A DNA stretch of 64,000 nt from Gillisia mitskevichiae (GTDB taxonomy: Bacteria > Bacteroidota > Bacteroidia > Flavobacteriales > Flavobacteriaceae). Position 1 is the stretch's first letter. Every line of letters begins with the position of its first letter. This document shows positions 18,134 to 27,688 of this stretch, one piece after another. Where the stretch lies: contig NZ_RBLG01000003.1 in assembly GCF_003634585.1 (NCBI RefSeq), positions 62,001 to 126,000 on the forward strand. The letters run 5' to 3'. Under the pieces are notes generated by a model. That model was given only the letters and a program-made list of their open reading frames with translations. It made no database searches and was not told the DNA's origin. The position numbers and the translations under genes were made by a program.

Positions 18134-19009
18134 TTACTCTGCGTTTCGCTCTACATATTTAATTATCTGAAGCGCGATGTTTTTACCTGTTGCGCGTTCT
18201 ATTCCTTCTAATCCCGGAGAAGAATTCACTTCTAGTATTAGTGGACCTCTAGCAGACTGTAGCATATCTACTCCTGCTACGCCAAGTCCCATAACACGGG
18301 CAGCTTTAAGTGCAGCATTTTCTTCTTCATCTGTAAGTTCTATGATCTCTGCAGAACCACCTCTATGTAAGTTAGATCTAAATTCTCCTTCTTTCCCCTG
18401 TCTTTTCATAGCACCTACTACCACTCCATCTACAACAAAGGCACGAAGATCTGCACCTTTTGCCTCTTTAATAAATTCCTGAACGATAACTCTTGCTTGT
18501 AAACCATTGAAAGCTTCTAAAATTGATTCAGCTGAATTTCTATTATCTGCCAAAACAACTCCTAAACCTTGAGTTCCTTCTAATAATTTAATCACTAAGG
18601 GAGCACCACCCACTTTATCTATTACGCTACTAACATCTTTAGAGTAATTACTAAATACTGTCTTAGGCAAACCTAAACTGGCTCTAGAAAGTATTTGTAA
18701 ACTTCTTAATTTATCTCTAGATCTAACTAGGGCCTGAGATTCTGTAGCTGTAAAAACCTTCATCATCTCAAATTGTCTTACCACAGCTGTCCCAAAAAAG
18801 GTAACCGAAGCACCAATTCTTGGAATTACTCCATCTATATCTGTAAGCTCTTTCCCCTTATAAATTACAATAGGTTTTTTCTTCTCTATAACAAGATCAC
18901 ATTTGGTATGATCTACAACCATCATTTCATGTCCTTTCTTTTCACCAACTTCAACAAGTCTTTTTGTAGAATATAAATTTGGGTTTGCAGACAGTATTAC
19001 TAATTTCAT
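18134..19009 (-). CDS. rimK: RimK, ribosomal protein S6 L-glutamate ligase (ATP-grasp)
   Basis: 291 residues, the usual length. N-terminal [22 protein letters not shown] is diagnostic for RimK. The ATP-grasp core has [39 protein letters not shown] (glycine-rich loop), [21 protein letters not shown] and [25 protein letters not shown] (metal ligands Glu/Asn). Adds glutamate residues to the C-terminus of ribosomal protein S6 or to related targets. Here it is alone rather than paired with the aspartyl-protease-like partner often found beside it in other Bacteroidetes. Faces the ArnT-like gene. Confidence 0.93.
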   Translation of the reverse strand: MKLVILSANPNLYSTKRLVEVGEKKGHEMMVVDHTKCDLVIEKKKPIVIYKGKELTDIDGVIPRIGASVTFFGTAVVRQFEMMKVFTATESQALVRSRDKLRSLQILSRASLGLPKTVFSNYSKDVSSVIDKVGGAPLVIKLLEGTQGLGVVLADNRNSAESILEAFNGLQARVIVQEFIKEAKGADLRAFVVDGVVVGAMKRQGKEGEFRSNLHRGGSAEIIELTDEEENAALKAARVMGLGVAGVDMLQSARGPLILEVNSSPGLEGIERATGKNIALQIIKYVERNAE

Positions 19010-19150
19010 GTATTAAATATTAAGTTGGTTTTAATCGTAGGGAAGGTGAATTACAATGAAATAAAGCTTCCTGCAGAAAGGTATTTTTAACGTCTATAAG
19101 ATACAGTGCAAATAAAACAAAACTGAAACTAATAAAGTTAAACTTTCAAT

Positions 19151-19178
19151 AAAAAAAGCTGCTTTTTAAAGCAGCTTC
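19151..19178 (-). terminator. Rho-independent terminator of the lipocalin-like lipoprotein gene
   Basis: Ten-base-pair perfect stem (19156-19165 with 19168-19177, TT/AA loop, GCTGC core). On the minus strand it is followed directly by a run of seven T (complement of 19151-19157). Lies 27 nt beyond the stop at 19205. Confidence 0.85.
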
Positions 19179-19204
19179 AAATATAATTTTAAAAGTAAGT
19201 ATTT

Positions 19205-19627
19205 CTAGTTCCTTTTAGCATACACTTCTGTGTAAGTTCCACTATAAATAATAGAGAATTTTTTATTTAGATCTTGGAAATTAATATTAAGTGTCTGATT
19301 AACATTGCTTCCATTAGGTGTTAACTTAAATTGATTTTCCCCTAAGTTTTCCCAAGTACCATTAACAATAACGGCTACAGAGCAATTTGTAAATCCTTCA
19401 CCAGCATAGGTTGTTTTAGTATATGTTCTGGCATTTGTGAAAACGTAAGTGATTTGATTACTACAATCTATATTTTCTGTAACACTTCCATTCTGTACAA
19501 AATAATCTAATTCCCAAGTTCCATACAAATTGGTAGTTTCAACGGGTGGGTTTGAATCATCATCGCCAGAACAAGAGGTGAATAATAAAACTGGGAACGC
19601 AAGAAGCAAAAAAAGGATTTTTTTCAT
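19205..19627 (-). CDS. Lipocalin-like outer-membrane or periplasmic lipoprotein
   Basis: 140 residues. Signal peptide with lipobox LLFTSC, lipidated Cys about 19, followed by an acidic SGDDDSN tail that in Bacteroidetes acts as a lipoprotein export signal for surface exposure. LYGTWELDYFV (about 34) is the lipocalin-like G-x-W start, and alternating strands follow to the C-terminus. Two Cys (about 56 and 82) may form a disulfide. Ligand unknown. Stand-alone gene with its own terminator; upstream lies rather AT-rich DNA without an obvious promoter match. Confidence 0.78.
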   Translation of the reverse strand: MKKILFLLLAFPVLLFTSCSGDDDSNPPVETTNLYGTWELDYFVQNGSVTENIDCSNQITYVFTNARTYTKTTYAGEGFTNCSVAVIVNGTWENLGENQFKLTPNGSNVNQTLNINFQDLNKKFSIIYSGTYTEVYAKRN

Positions 19628-19834
19628 AGTGACTTATATTATTTATAATTGGGTTTAGATCTATCTAAAATTAAATGGCTAATTTATTCCAATCAAATGA
19701 ATTAGCAAGGCTTAATTTTAATATTCGATCTTACATTTATATATTCATTTTTATCACTTCAAAAGTCGTTCCTCATTCTAAATTTCCCCTTCCTTAGTTT
19801 TTTTGATACTTTTGGCAATAAGTAAAATCGCATT

Positions 19835-20410
19835 ATGTCCCATCAACATTTTAAGATCTATAAACCATATGGTTACCTCAGCCAATTCACTCACAATCAT
19901 AAAACTAGGAGAAATAAGAAGTTATTAGGAGCTCTTGGGGAATTTCCAGATGATACTATGGCAATAGGTAGATTAGATGAAGATTCAGAAGGATTATTAT
20001 TTCTCACCACAGATGGAAAAATGAGTGAAACGGTGAGAAGCTCAAATATTGAAAAGGAATATTATGTGCAATTAGATGGCATTATAACCCCCGAGGCTAT
20101 TGAACAACTAAAAAAGGGAGTCAGTATTGGCATTAACGGAGTAAAGTACCTAACAGTGCCTTGTAAAGCTGAAATTTTAAATCCCGCACCTATTTTCCCG
20201 GAGCGATCTAAAAAGATAAGAGATGAAAGGCATGGCCCTACAAGTTGGGCATCCATAACCTTAACTGAGGGGAAATTTAGACAAGTAAAAAAAATGACCG
20301 CTGCGGTTGGTTTTCCAACTCTAAGGTTGGTAAGATATAGAATAGCAAATGAATATTTAAACGATATGCACTCGGGTGAAATAGTCCCAGTAGAAAATTT
20401 TAAACTATAA
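19835..20410 (+). CDS. RluE/RsuA-family pseudouridine synthase
   Basis: 191 residues, short form without N-terminal S4 domain, like E. coli RluE. Catalytic motif GRLDEDSEGLLFLTTDG (Asp in GRLDxDSxGL, about residue 50) and the family's KEYYVQLDG and EGKFRQVKKM segments are clear. Isomerises one uridine in rRNA; 23S U2457 would be the RluE target but the sequence cannot settle that. N-terminal KIYKPYGYLSQF matches the KPxGxx start. Its stop overlaps the convergent heme-oxygenase stop region by six bases (20405-20410). Confidence 0.9.
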   Translation: MSHQHFKIYKPYGYLSQFTHNHKTRRNKKLLGALGEFPDDTMAIGRLDEDSEGLLFLTTDGKMSETVRSSNIEKEYYVQLDGIITPEAIEQLKKGVSIGINGVKYLTVPCKAEILNPAPIFPERSKKIRDERHGPTSWASITLTEGKFRQVKKMTAAVGFPTLRLVRYRIANEYLNDMHSGEIVPVENFKL

Positions 20411-20983
20411 TACAGAGTTGCTCTCTATATTATAAGCTCTAACTTCTGAAAACACCTTGCCGAAAAATGTAAATGTTTCTTTTGCTTTATTTGATGCTTG
20501 CAATTTCTCTTCTTCGGAAAAATCTTGAGAATTAATTAGCTTTAAAAAAGTTTTCCAACCAGCTGTATTATTACGATTCCCATTAAAGAAATGATGTTCT
20601 TTAATAGTTTCTAATTTCTTACAATTTTTCAATTCTTTAGCGATCATCATTCCACCTAGCACAGATCCTTCTAATACATATGCTGCTCCTAGTGCCTCTA
20701 CTTTATTAGAACAAGAAATATCATTTTCAAAACCCTCCACCAAATTTAGATCTACATCTAGAAATTTTAGATCTTTTTCTAGTTGATCACTTTTAAGGCT
20801 CCCAAAATCTTCTATAAAAGGAAGAACTGCCTTTTCAACTGTCTTATATGAAATATAGTTTTGAAGTAATAAGGTTTTATACTCTTCCAGACTTATACTA
20901 TGATCCATAATAAGACCGGCTAGATTATCCTTTTCTATCTCTTTATGCAAAGATCTAGTATGCTCTCTTAAACTATTTATCAT
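20405..20983 (-). CDS. bphO: Biliverdin-producing heme oxygenase (BphO-like)
   Basis: 192 residues. N-terminal LREHTRSLHKEIEKDN contains the proximal heme-ligand His (about 13). AAYVLEGSVLGGMMIAKEL matches the distal helix pattern (YVxEGSxLGG) of bacterial BphO proteins. Cleaves heme to biliverdin, the chromophore of bacteriophytochromes, which are encoded two genes upstream on the same strand. Start overlaps the upstream response regulator by 11 nt, so the genes are likely translated together. The function is strongly supported by the neighbourhood. Confidence 0.9.
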   Translation of the reverse strand: MINSLREHTRSLHKEIEKDNLAGLIMDHSISLEEYKTLLLQNYISYKTVEKAVLPFIEDFGSLKSDQLEKDLKFLDVDLNLVEGFENDISCSNKVEALGAAYVLEGSVLGGMMIAKELKNCKKLETIKEHHFFNGNRNNTAGWKTFLKLINSQDFSEEEKLQASNKAKETFTFFGKVFSEVRAYNIESNSVL

Positions 20984-21530
20984 CTTTATCTAATTCTATT
21001 TCGTCAATATTTTCCTTTATAATCTTTAAGTTCTCTCGCTGTTCTTCATTTTCAGCTTTTATACTATCTAAGTATTGATAAATTTGATTCACAACAATTT
21101 TATTTTTTCGAACTCTTTCTCTAACCACGTTTTGTTGGGAGATATTAAAAACCACTCTCTTTAATAAAGGATTTAATTTCTCTTGAAGCTTATGCATATT
21201 TTTCTTCAGAATAAACCCGCTGGCTCCAGCAAGAATAGTATTGGCTGCCATTTCTTCGTCTTCTATTGTTCCAGTTATAAAAATGAAGGGCAAATTAGCA
21301 TCAAATTCCTTAGTTGCTTTAAGCATGTCTAATCCTGTACAAGTGGGCATATTATAATCTGAAATAACCAGATCTGGTACAAAATTTTGTAATTCTAGAT
21401 TTAATTGAGGCAAATTATCTACCACTCTAATTTCCAACGTCTCCACTAATTGACCTAGATGGTAGGAAATCAATTCAGCATCAGTCTTATGATCTTCAGC
21501 TAATAATATTCTTAAAGGTATTGTGATCAT
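20973..21530 (-). CDS. Response regulator of the bacteriophytochrome operon
   Basis: 185 residues. Residues 5-125 are a REC domain: ILLAEDHKTD, DLVISDYNMPTCTGLDML (Asp about 55), FIFITGT, and a Lys in ILKKNMHKL at the KP position. A 60-residue helical, charged tail follows with coiled-coil character and no recognised DNA-binding domain. Such Rcp-like proteins accept phosphate from phytochrome kinases. It follows the phytochrome by 39 nt and overlaps the heme-oxygenase start by 11 nt. Confidence 0.88.
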   Translation of the reverse strand: MITIPLRILLAEDHKTDAELISYHLGQLVETLEIRVVDNLPQLNLELQNFVPDLVISDYNMPTCTGLDMLKATKEFDANLPFIFITGTIEDEEMAANTILAGASGFILKKNMHKLQEKLNPLLKRVVFNISQQNVVRERVRKNKIVVNQIYQYLDSIKAENEEQRENLKIIKENIDEIELDKDDK

Positions 21531-21569
21531 TTTTTTAAAAATAAAATAAATATGTACTCTAGGTTAGTT

Positions 21570-23777
21570 TTATAGACTTGGAATACTAAAAAAGAAAGTA
21601 GTGCCTTTATCTAATTCAGATTCCAGCCATAATTCACCCTTATGGATATCTACCACTTTTTTAGCGATTGCCAGTCCAATTCCAGAACCTTCATATTCAT
21701 CTCCCGCCAATCTGGAAAAAACATCAAAAATTTTATGATTCAAATTTGCATCTATTCCAATCCCATTGTCCCTGACATAATAAATATTCTCTTTCTCCTT
21801 TTTAATATAGCCAATTTCTACTAAAGGTTTTTCCGACTTAGATGAATATTTAAATGCATTACCAATTAGGTTATTTAGCAACTGGGAAATCATTCTTTTA
21901 TCTGCTTCTATTTTAGGGAATTCTGAAGCAACAATTATCCTAGTATCTGGAAAATGTTTTGCCATGTTATGTTTAAGAAGAACGTCCTCAATCATCTTTT
22001 CAAGAGATAATATCTCTCTTTTTAAATTAGTTCTCCCAACGCTGGAGTAGGCCAAAATATCCTCTATTAACCTATCCATATCTTCCGCAGAATTTACAAT
22101 GGTGTAAATGGCTTTCTTGCTATAATCGTCCAAATCTTCCATGTGGTGGTCCCGGAGAATTCTTGCGTAACCATCTATACCGCGTAAAGGAGCCCGAAGG
22201 TCATGTGAAATACTATAACTAAAGGTTTGCAATTCTTGGTTAGCATCAACCAATTGATCATTAAGATGTAGGATCTCATCTCGTTGCTTTTTTACTATGA
22301 TATAGGTTATACTTTCCTGTAATGCAGCTACGGCTTGAAGATCGTAATTTTCCCATTGTTTAGAAATTCCAGCATTTTGCTGAGTCCATTTTTCAAACGA
22401 TTTTCTTGGGCTTAAATATTCTATCCCTTCCTTAACATAGCCGATCTTCTCTGGGTTTCCACCCCAAAAAACAGTTTCAGAAATCTCCGGTCTAAACCAT
22501 AATATATAGGATTTTTTAGCATCTTTTAAACGCAAACTTAATAGTCCAGAAGCAAGTTTGGTATAGCTTTTAGCTTTTGAATACTGTGCTCCAAGACTTT
22601 TGGTAAAAAAAACTTCCTCATCTTTTTTGAAAATGAAATTTTGTAGAAGATCCATAACTTCCTCTTTTTGAGGTGTAATTCCAACTAGTTTTAATTTCCC
22701 TTCTTGATAGTAAGCACCGCCAGAACATTCTATGATATCGGTGAATTTTGGACTGAAGTTTAAAAGTGAATCTTGGATATTGGATATGGATTCCATTTGA
22801 AGCACCAACTTTTTCCGAATCGCATCGGAGGCTTCCATTTGTAACAAAAAGGTCTTCGTGGTCTTTACAGTAAGACTATTACTAAACACCTGAGTAATAA
22901 ATTTACAGGTTTGTCTTTGATGATAATTTATGAATTTTGGCGAATAATGATGACAAGCTAATAAACCCCATAATTCTCCCTCCAAGATTATAGCAGCGGT
23001 AAGACTTGCTCCTACCCCCATATTTTGAAGATATTCTATATGAATTGGAGATACGCTTCGCAGTTCAGATCTAGAAATATCTAAAGGTTGATTAGTGATT
23101 GGGGATATTTCAGGAATTAATTTGGACGGTATAAAATTTACATCGCCTATAATTCGCACTCCTTGTTTTAAAAATATATCGCGAGCTTGTTTAGGAATAT
23201 CCCTAGCAGGATAATGCAAACCTAACCAGCTTTCCAAATGATCTTCTTTAACCTCCGCTATAACTTCCCCATTCCAATTATCATCAAACTTATACATCAT
23301 CACCCTATCATACTCAAACAAATGTTTTATTTGAGATACTGCCAGCTTACACATTTCTGGTATGCTTTGGGTATTCTCGATTTCTGATAAAATTGCTGGA
23401 AGCAGGTTCAGATTTAATGATGAATTTAAACCTGCTCCTGCTGGTTCAAAATCTAAAACTAAATTACCTTGAGAAACATGTGGGATAATAAGGAACTTGC
23501 TGTTATTTATAACTTCCTCATCTGGTATTAAATTTTTACCTTGATCCAGCTTTTCCTTTATCTGGTTAACTTTTTCAGAAGAAATTAATATCGCTAAGTG
23601 TTGTCCTAATAAATGATCTACAGATAAACTAAACAATTGCTCTGCGTTCTCTGTACACTGAGTGATCTCTAAGCTAATTGGATTACATACCAAAATAACT
23701 CCATGTGCCTGAGAGCGCCCTATAATATGTATAGGTTCCTTCTCACAATTGGTGATAGTCGTTTTATGAGTATCCAT
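21570..23777 (-). CDS. bphP: Bacteriophytochrome histidine kinase
   Basis: 735 residues, red/far-red photoreceptor binding biliverdin. N-terminal TNCEKEPIHIIGRSQAHG carries Cys11, the thioether attachment residue, followed by a PAS domain. The GAF domain (about 125-310) has HYPARDIPKQAR (PAxDIP, with Arg where Ser is usual) and SPIHIEYLQNMGVGASL (chromophore His). The PHY domain (about 320-495) has LWFRPE, VFWGGNPEK and LSPRKSFEKW, the PRxSF tongue. Kinase: SYSISHDLRAPLRGIDGY (HisKA, about 525), NLIGNAFKY, VRDNGIGI, GSGIGLAIAKK. Starts 20 nt after the CheB-CheR-PAS kinase. Together with the downstream heme oxygenase it forms a self-sufficient light-sensing unit. Confidence 0.95.
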   Translation of the reverse strand: MDTHKTTITNCEKEPIHIIGRSQAHGVILVCNPISLEITQCTENAEQLFSLSVDHLLGQHLAILISSEKVNQIKEKLDQGKNLIPDEEVINNSKFLIIPHVSQGNLVLDFEPAGAGLNSSLNLNLLPAILSEIENTQSIPEMCKLAVSQIKHLFEYDRVMMYKFDDNWNGEVIAEVKEDHLESWLGLHYPARDIPKQARDIFLKQGVRIIGDVNFIPSKLIPEISPITNQPLDISRSELRSVSPIHIEYLQNMGVGASLTAAIILEGELWGLLACHHYSPKFINYHQRQTCKFITQVFSNSLTVKTTKTFLLQMEASDAIRKKLVLQMESISNIQDSLLNFSPKFTDIIECSGGAYYQEGKLKLVGITPQKEEVMDLLQNFIFKKDEEVFFTKSLGAQYSKAKSYTKLASGLLSLRLKDAKKSYILWFRPEISETVFWGGNPEKIGYVKEGIEYLSPRKSFEKWTQQNAGISKQWENYDLQAVAALQESITYIIVKKQRDEILHLNDQLVDANQELQTFSYSISHDLRAPLRGIDGYARILRDHHMEDLDDYSKKAIYTIVNSAEDMDRLIEDILAYSSVGRTNLKREILSLEKMIEDVLLKHNMAKHFPDTRIIVASEFPKIEADKRMISQLLNNLIGNAFKYSSKSEKPLVEIGYIKKEKENIYYVRDNGIGIDANLNHKIFDVFSRLAGDEYEGSGIGLAIAKKVVDIHKGELWLESELDKGTTFFFSIPSL

Positions 23778-23797
23778 ATTTTTTGGAACAGTTATTA

Positions 23798-26700
23798 TTA
23801 AGCTTTTTTAAGCTTTACATAAAAAGTACTTCCAACTCCTAATTGAGAATCTACCCAAACATTTCCTTCATGTAATTGTACGATTTTCTCTACATGAGCA
23901 AGACCTACACCAGTACCTTCATATTTTTCGGGAGTACGAACTCTATTAAAAATAGTAAAAATATTCTTCTGATCTTCTTCAGAAATTCCAATCCCGTTGT
24001 CCATAAAAGAAAAGATCCAATGCTCTCCTTCTGGATAAGCTGAAATTCTAATTTCGGGAACTCTATCCTTTGCTATGTATTTAAGAGCATTGCTTAAAAG
24101 ATTTTGGAATAACAATCTCAATTCAATCTCATAAGCCATCAATTTTGGAAGGTTCCCTATATAAACTTTTCCCTTGGTTTCTTTCAACCTTTTACCAAGG
24201 TCATATTTTACAACTTCCATAAGCTCCTTAGAGTCTACCATTACCTTCTTAGAATCTCTACCAATTCTGGAATGCTCTAATAAACCTTTTATCTGATTAG
24301 CTAATCTATCTGAAGCCTCGTCTATATAAGAAATATACTCTTTTGCTTTATCATCTAATTTCTCTGCATAGATCTTTCCTAAAATATCGCTTCCAAATTT
24401 AATGGTAGCAAGTGGCTCCTGTAGATCATGAGAACAAATAGAAACAAATTGTTCCAGATCTTTATTTACTCTTTCAAGATCAGATTTCTGCTCTTTTAGA
24501 TCTTCTTGGGCTTTCTTTAAAGCTGAAATATCTACACAAGTAAATCTATATGCAACAACAGTATCTTCATCATCTACTTCTAAAGTAGAATTCAAGATAA
24601 TAGGTAGTTTCACACCATCTTTAGTGATCATTTCCTGCTCTACATTTACCAGTTCTCCACGTTCTTTAAATAATCTATTTAACTTAAGAACTTGAATTTG
24701 GGCTTCATCTTCATAAAGATCGAATATAGGTTTCCCTATGATCTCTTCTTTAGATTCGTATCCTAATTTTTCTAAGGTTTGCTTATTACATTGATTGATA
24801 TTTAGTGTAAAAGGATCTACACTTATATGCATAATTGGATCTTCCTCATAAAAGGATTTAAATCTCTTTTCACTTACCTCTACCCTTCTCTTAGCCTTTT
24901 CTAAAGATTCGACATCTACAAAGGTTATTACGATCCCGGTACTTTTATCGTTAGAATCTTTATATACAGATATTCTCCTTAAATAGCTTTTATCATCTAG
25001 CGATTTAATATTACTAACAATCGTTTTTCCAGTAGCTAAAACTTCTGTACATTTCTCTAGTAGCGTTTTGGTTTTAGTAATACCGAAATTGGAATTGAAA
25101 TTATTTATTGGGCGTCCAATATCTGAATTTATAAGGCTGAAATGTTTTTTAATTGCGGGAGTAAATTTTCGAATTCGCAATTCGTTATCCAAAAATATAG
25201 TACCAATATCTGTGCTTTCTAATAGATTATTAATGTCTGCATTTAAAGAAGCGAGATCATCAATTTTCTGAATATTTTCAGCATTTACCGTATTAATTTC
25301 TTCATTTACACTTTGCAATTCTTCATTGGTACTTTGCAATTCTTCATTAGAAGCTAATAATTCCTCATTTGCAGCTTGCAACTCTTCATTGCTTGTTTCA
25401 ACCTCCATAATAGAGGATTGTAGTTCCTCTTTTGTTTTTCTGAGTTCCTCCTCCAATTCCAGAATATAATTTTGAGATCTGCTATCTACAGTAAGTTTCT
25501 CTACAGTATCAATTTGAGAGAGTTCTAAGTCTTTTTCAAGAAATGTAAGTACATAGTTTACTTCGTGATCTAAATTATGACGTTTAAAAGGTTTTACTAT
25601 AAGATCTAAATTTTTATTTTCCTCTTGATGTATATAATTTGCATCCTTATATACAACTTTTTTGTTCTTTTTTACTGCCGCTTTTACAGTTGCTTTTACA
25701 ATATGTTTAAGATCTGTACTTAACATATCTAACAAGTTTATAGAAAAACCATTAACTGGAAGACTAGCATATTTTCTAAATTCTCCAATTGCCTGCAGAA
25801 TATTATATTCTGAATCTATAAAAATGCTGGCACCTCCAAATTGTTCCAGAATTGCTTCATTTAACTCATTGTTAATTTTTTGAACTGCACTTGATACCTG
25901 AGGACGAGTATTAGAAATTGGTCTAGCCTTAGATTTTTCTCTTGGCCTATTATTAGCCGAGGAATGAAGCACTTCAGTATTTAAACTTTTTCTCAACAAC
26001 GTATTTTTATATATTTTCCATTTTCTATTAACTGCTTCAAAACTATCTGAATGGTTATTTATACTTTCACTAGTTCCTAAAACCAAAAAACCATTTTCCT
26101 TTAAGCTGTAATGCAACACATTTAAAGCTCTTTTTTGTATACTAGGTTGAAAATAGATCAGCATATTTCTACACAAAACCAAGTCCATATTATGAAAGGG
26201 AGGGTTTTTGATAATATTGTGATGAGAGAAAATAATCATATCTCTTAATTTCTCTACAGCCTGATATCCGTTGCTTTTTGTGATAAAATATTTCTGAAGC
26301 AAGGCTGGATCTATATCTGCAACTATACTTTCAGAGTAAATTCCCAGTCCGCCAATATCTAAATGTTCTTGAGAGATATCTGTAGCAAAAATTTTAACTT
26401 CAATCTTTTTATTTTGTCGCTCTAACTCTTCATTAATGTACATTGCTAAGCTGTAGGCCTCTTCTCCCGTGCTACAAGCCACATCCCAGATCTTAAGTTT
26501 TTCTCCATTAACTTTACCTGCAATAATTTCTGGGATCACAGATTCCTCCATAATTTCCCATACAGGAAGATCTCTAAAAAATTTAGTAACTCCAATTAAA
26601 AATTCCCTTGCTAATATGGGGATCTCAACTGGTTGAGATTTTAATATGTTATAATATTCTGAAAGTGAACTACATTGACAAACATTTACGCGTCTTGCCA

Positions 26701-27445
26701 CTCTTCTTGCTAAGGTAGAATGTTTATATTCAGTAAAATCTACATCGATAGTTTCATGAATTAAATGTAATATTTTAGACAGGGTAACCTCGTCATATTG
26801 AATATCATCATCTGTAAAATGAAGGACTACAGGAGCATTAATATATTTTTGAAGCTCCTTTCCCATATCCTCTGTATTCAAAACATAGTCTACCAATCCT
26901 GTTTGAATTGCGCTTTGAGGCATCCCATCAAATTTAGCCTGAGTGGGATTTTGCACCATCACCAATCCACCTTTTTCCTTGATGGTTTTAATCCCTCGGG
27001 TACCATCACTTCCTGTACCACTTAAGATAACTGCGATCGCTTGGTCCTCTTTAAACTGAGCTAAGGATTGAAGGAACATATCTATAGGCAAATTCAATTT
27101 TTGTCCCTTTGGTTTGTCTACCAATTGCAAACGCCCATTTTGAATAATAAGATTACTAGATGTGGGGATAAGGTAAATGGTGCCCGGACTTATTTCGGTG
27201 TTTTCTTCAATTTCTTCAATAGAAAGGTCTGTAGATTTTTCCAGCAATTCCCCCATCATACTTTTAAAGTCCGGGGAAAGGTGTTGAATAACTATATAGC
27301 TATTGGTATCCTTGGCAGGAATACCTTCAAAAAAGGATTTTAATGCTTCTAATCCTCCAGCACTTGCTCCTACTGCTATAAGCCTGGATTCCATACTTTC
27401 AAGCTCCGAAGGTTTCTCGGACATAGCTTTTGTTGAACTTATCAT
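23798..27445 (-). CDS. CheB-CheR-PAS-histidine kinase fusion protein
   Basis: 1215 residues. CheB methylesterase-like domain (about 20-205: VGASAGGLEALKSFF with the Ser, QHLSPDF with the His, LSGTGSDGTRG with the Asp), without the receiver domain that normally precedes it. CheR N-terminal and methyltransferase domains (about 215-480: HSTLARRVARR, WDVACSTGEEAYSLAM as SAM site, DLVLCRNMLIYF). PAS about 545-640. A striking signalling coiled coil about 658-735 built on NEELQ-type heptads. PAS about 740-840 and 855-960. HisKA with CSHDLQEPLATI and HATPase with NLLSNALKY, DNGIGI and GTGVGL. No methyl-accepting receptor is visible in the window, so the substrate of CheB/CheR may be non-chemotactic. 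First gene of the phytochrome operon. Confidence 0.93.
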   Translation of the reverse strand: MISSTKAMSEKPSELESMESRLIAVGASAGGLEALKSFFEGIPAKDTNSYIVIQHLSPDFKSMMGELLEKSTDLSIEEIEENTEISPGTIYLIPTSSNLIIQNGRLQLVDKPKGQKLNLPIDMFLQSLAQFKEDQAIAVILSGTGSDGTRGIKTIKEKGGLVMVQNPTQAKFDGMPQSAIQTGLVDYVLNTEDMGKELQKYINAPVVLHFTDDDIQYDEVTLSKILHLIHETIDVDFTEYKHSTLARRVARRVNVCQCSSLSEYYNILKSQPVEIPILAREFLIGVTKFFRDLPVWEIMEESVIPEIIAGKVNGEKLKIWDVACSTGEEAYSLAMYINEELERQNKKIEVKIFATDISQEHLDIGGLGIYSESIVADIDPALLQKYFITKSNGYQAVEKLRDMIIFSHHNIIKNPPFHNMDLVLCRNMLIYFQPSIQKRALNVLHYSLKENGFLVLGTSESINNHSDSFEAVNRKWKIYKNTLLRKSLNTEVLHSSANNRPREKSKARPISNTRPQVSSAVQKINNELNEAILEQFGGASIFIDSEYNILQAIGEFRKYASLPVNGFSINLLDMLSTDLKHIVKATVKAAVKKNKKVVYKDANYIHQEENKNLDLIVKPFKRHNLDHEVNYVLTFLEKDLELSQIDTVEKLTVDSRSQNYILELEEELRKTKEELQSSIMEVETSNEELQAANEELLASNEELQSTNEELQSVNEEINTVNAENIQKIDDLASLNADINNLLESTDIGTIFLDNELRIRKFTPAIKKHFSLINSDIGRPINNFNSNFGITKTKTLLEKCTEVLATGKTIVSNIKSLDDKSYLRRISVYKDSNDKSTGIVITFVDVESLEKAKRRVEVSEKRFKSFYEEDPIMHISVDPFTLNINQCNKQTLEKLGYESKEEIIGKPIFDLYEDEAQIQVLKLNRLFKERGELVNVEQEMITKDGVKLPIILNSTLEVDDEDTVVAYRFTCVDISALKKAQEDLKEQKSDLERVNKDLEQFVSICSHDLQEPLATIKFGSDILGKIYAEKLDDKAKEYISYIDEASDRLANQIKGLLEHSRIGRDSKKVMVDSKELMEVVKYDLGKRLKETKGKVYIGNLPKLMAYEIELRLLFQNLLSNALKYIAKDRVPEIRISAYPEGEHWIFSFMDNGIGISEEDQKNIFTIFNRVRTPEKYEGTGVGLAHVEKIVQLHEGNVWVDSQLGVGSTFYVKLKKA

Positions 27446-27688
27446 ATTAAAAAAGATGCAATTCTTAAAGGTAAATAAATGCGAATGAAATTTTCGGTGT
27501 AAAATTAAAAATAAATGATTAATAATTATAGATTTAAAATAAGGTAAGATGAAAAAATAAACCTAGATGATAATTATATTAACACATTAAAGTAAATATT
27601 GCTTTATAAGCTTTAACAAGAATCTTGGAACTTTTAAAAATGAAACAATTAAATTTATTTTTTTTTGAAATTAACCTTAACAACTATA

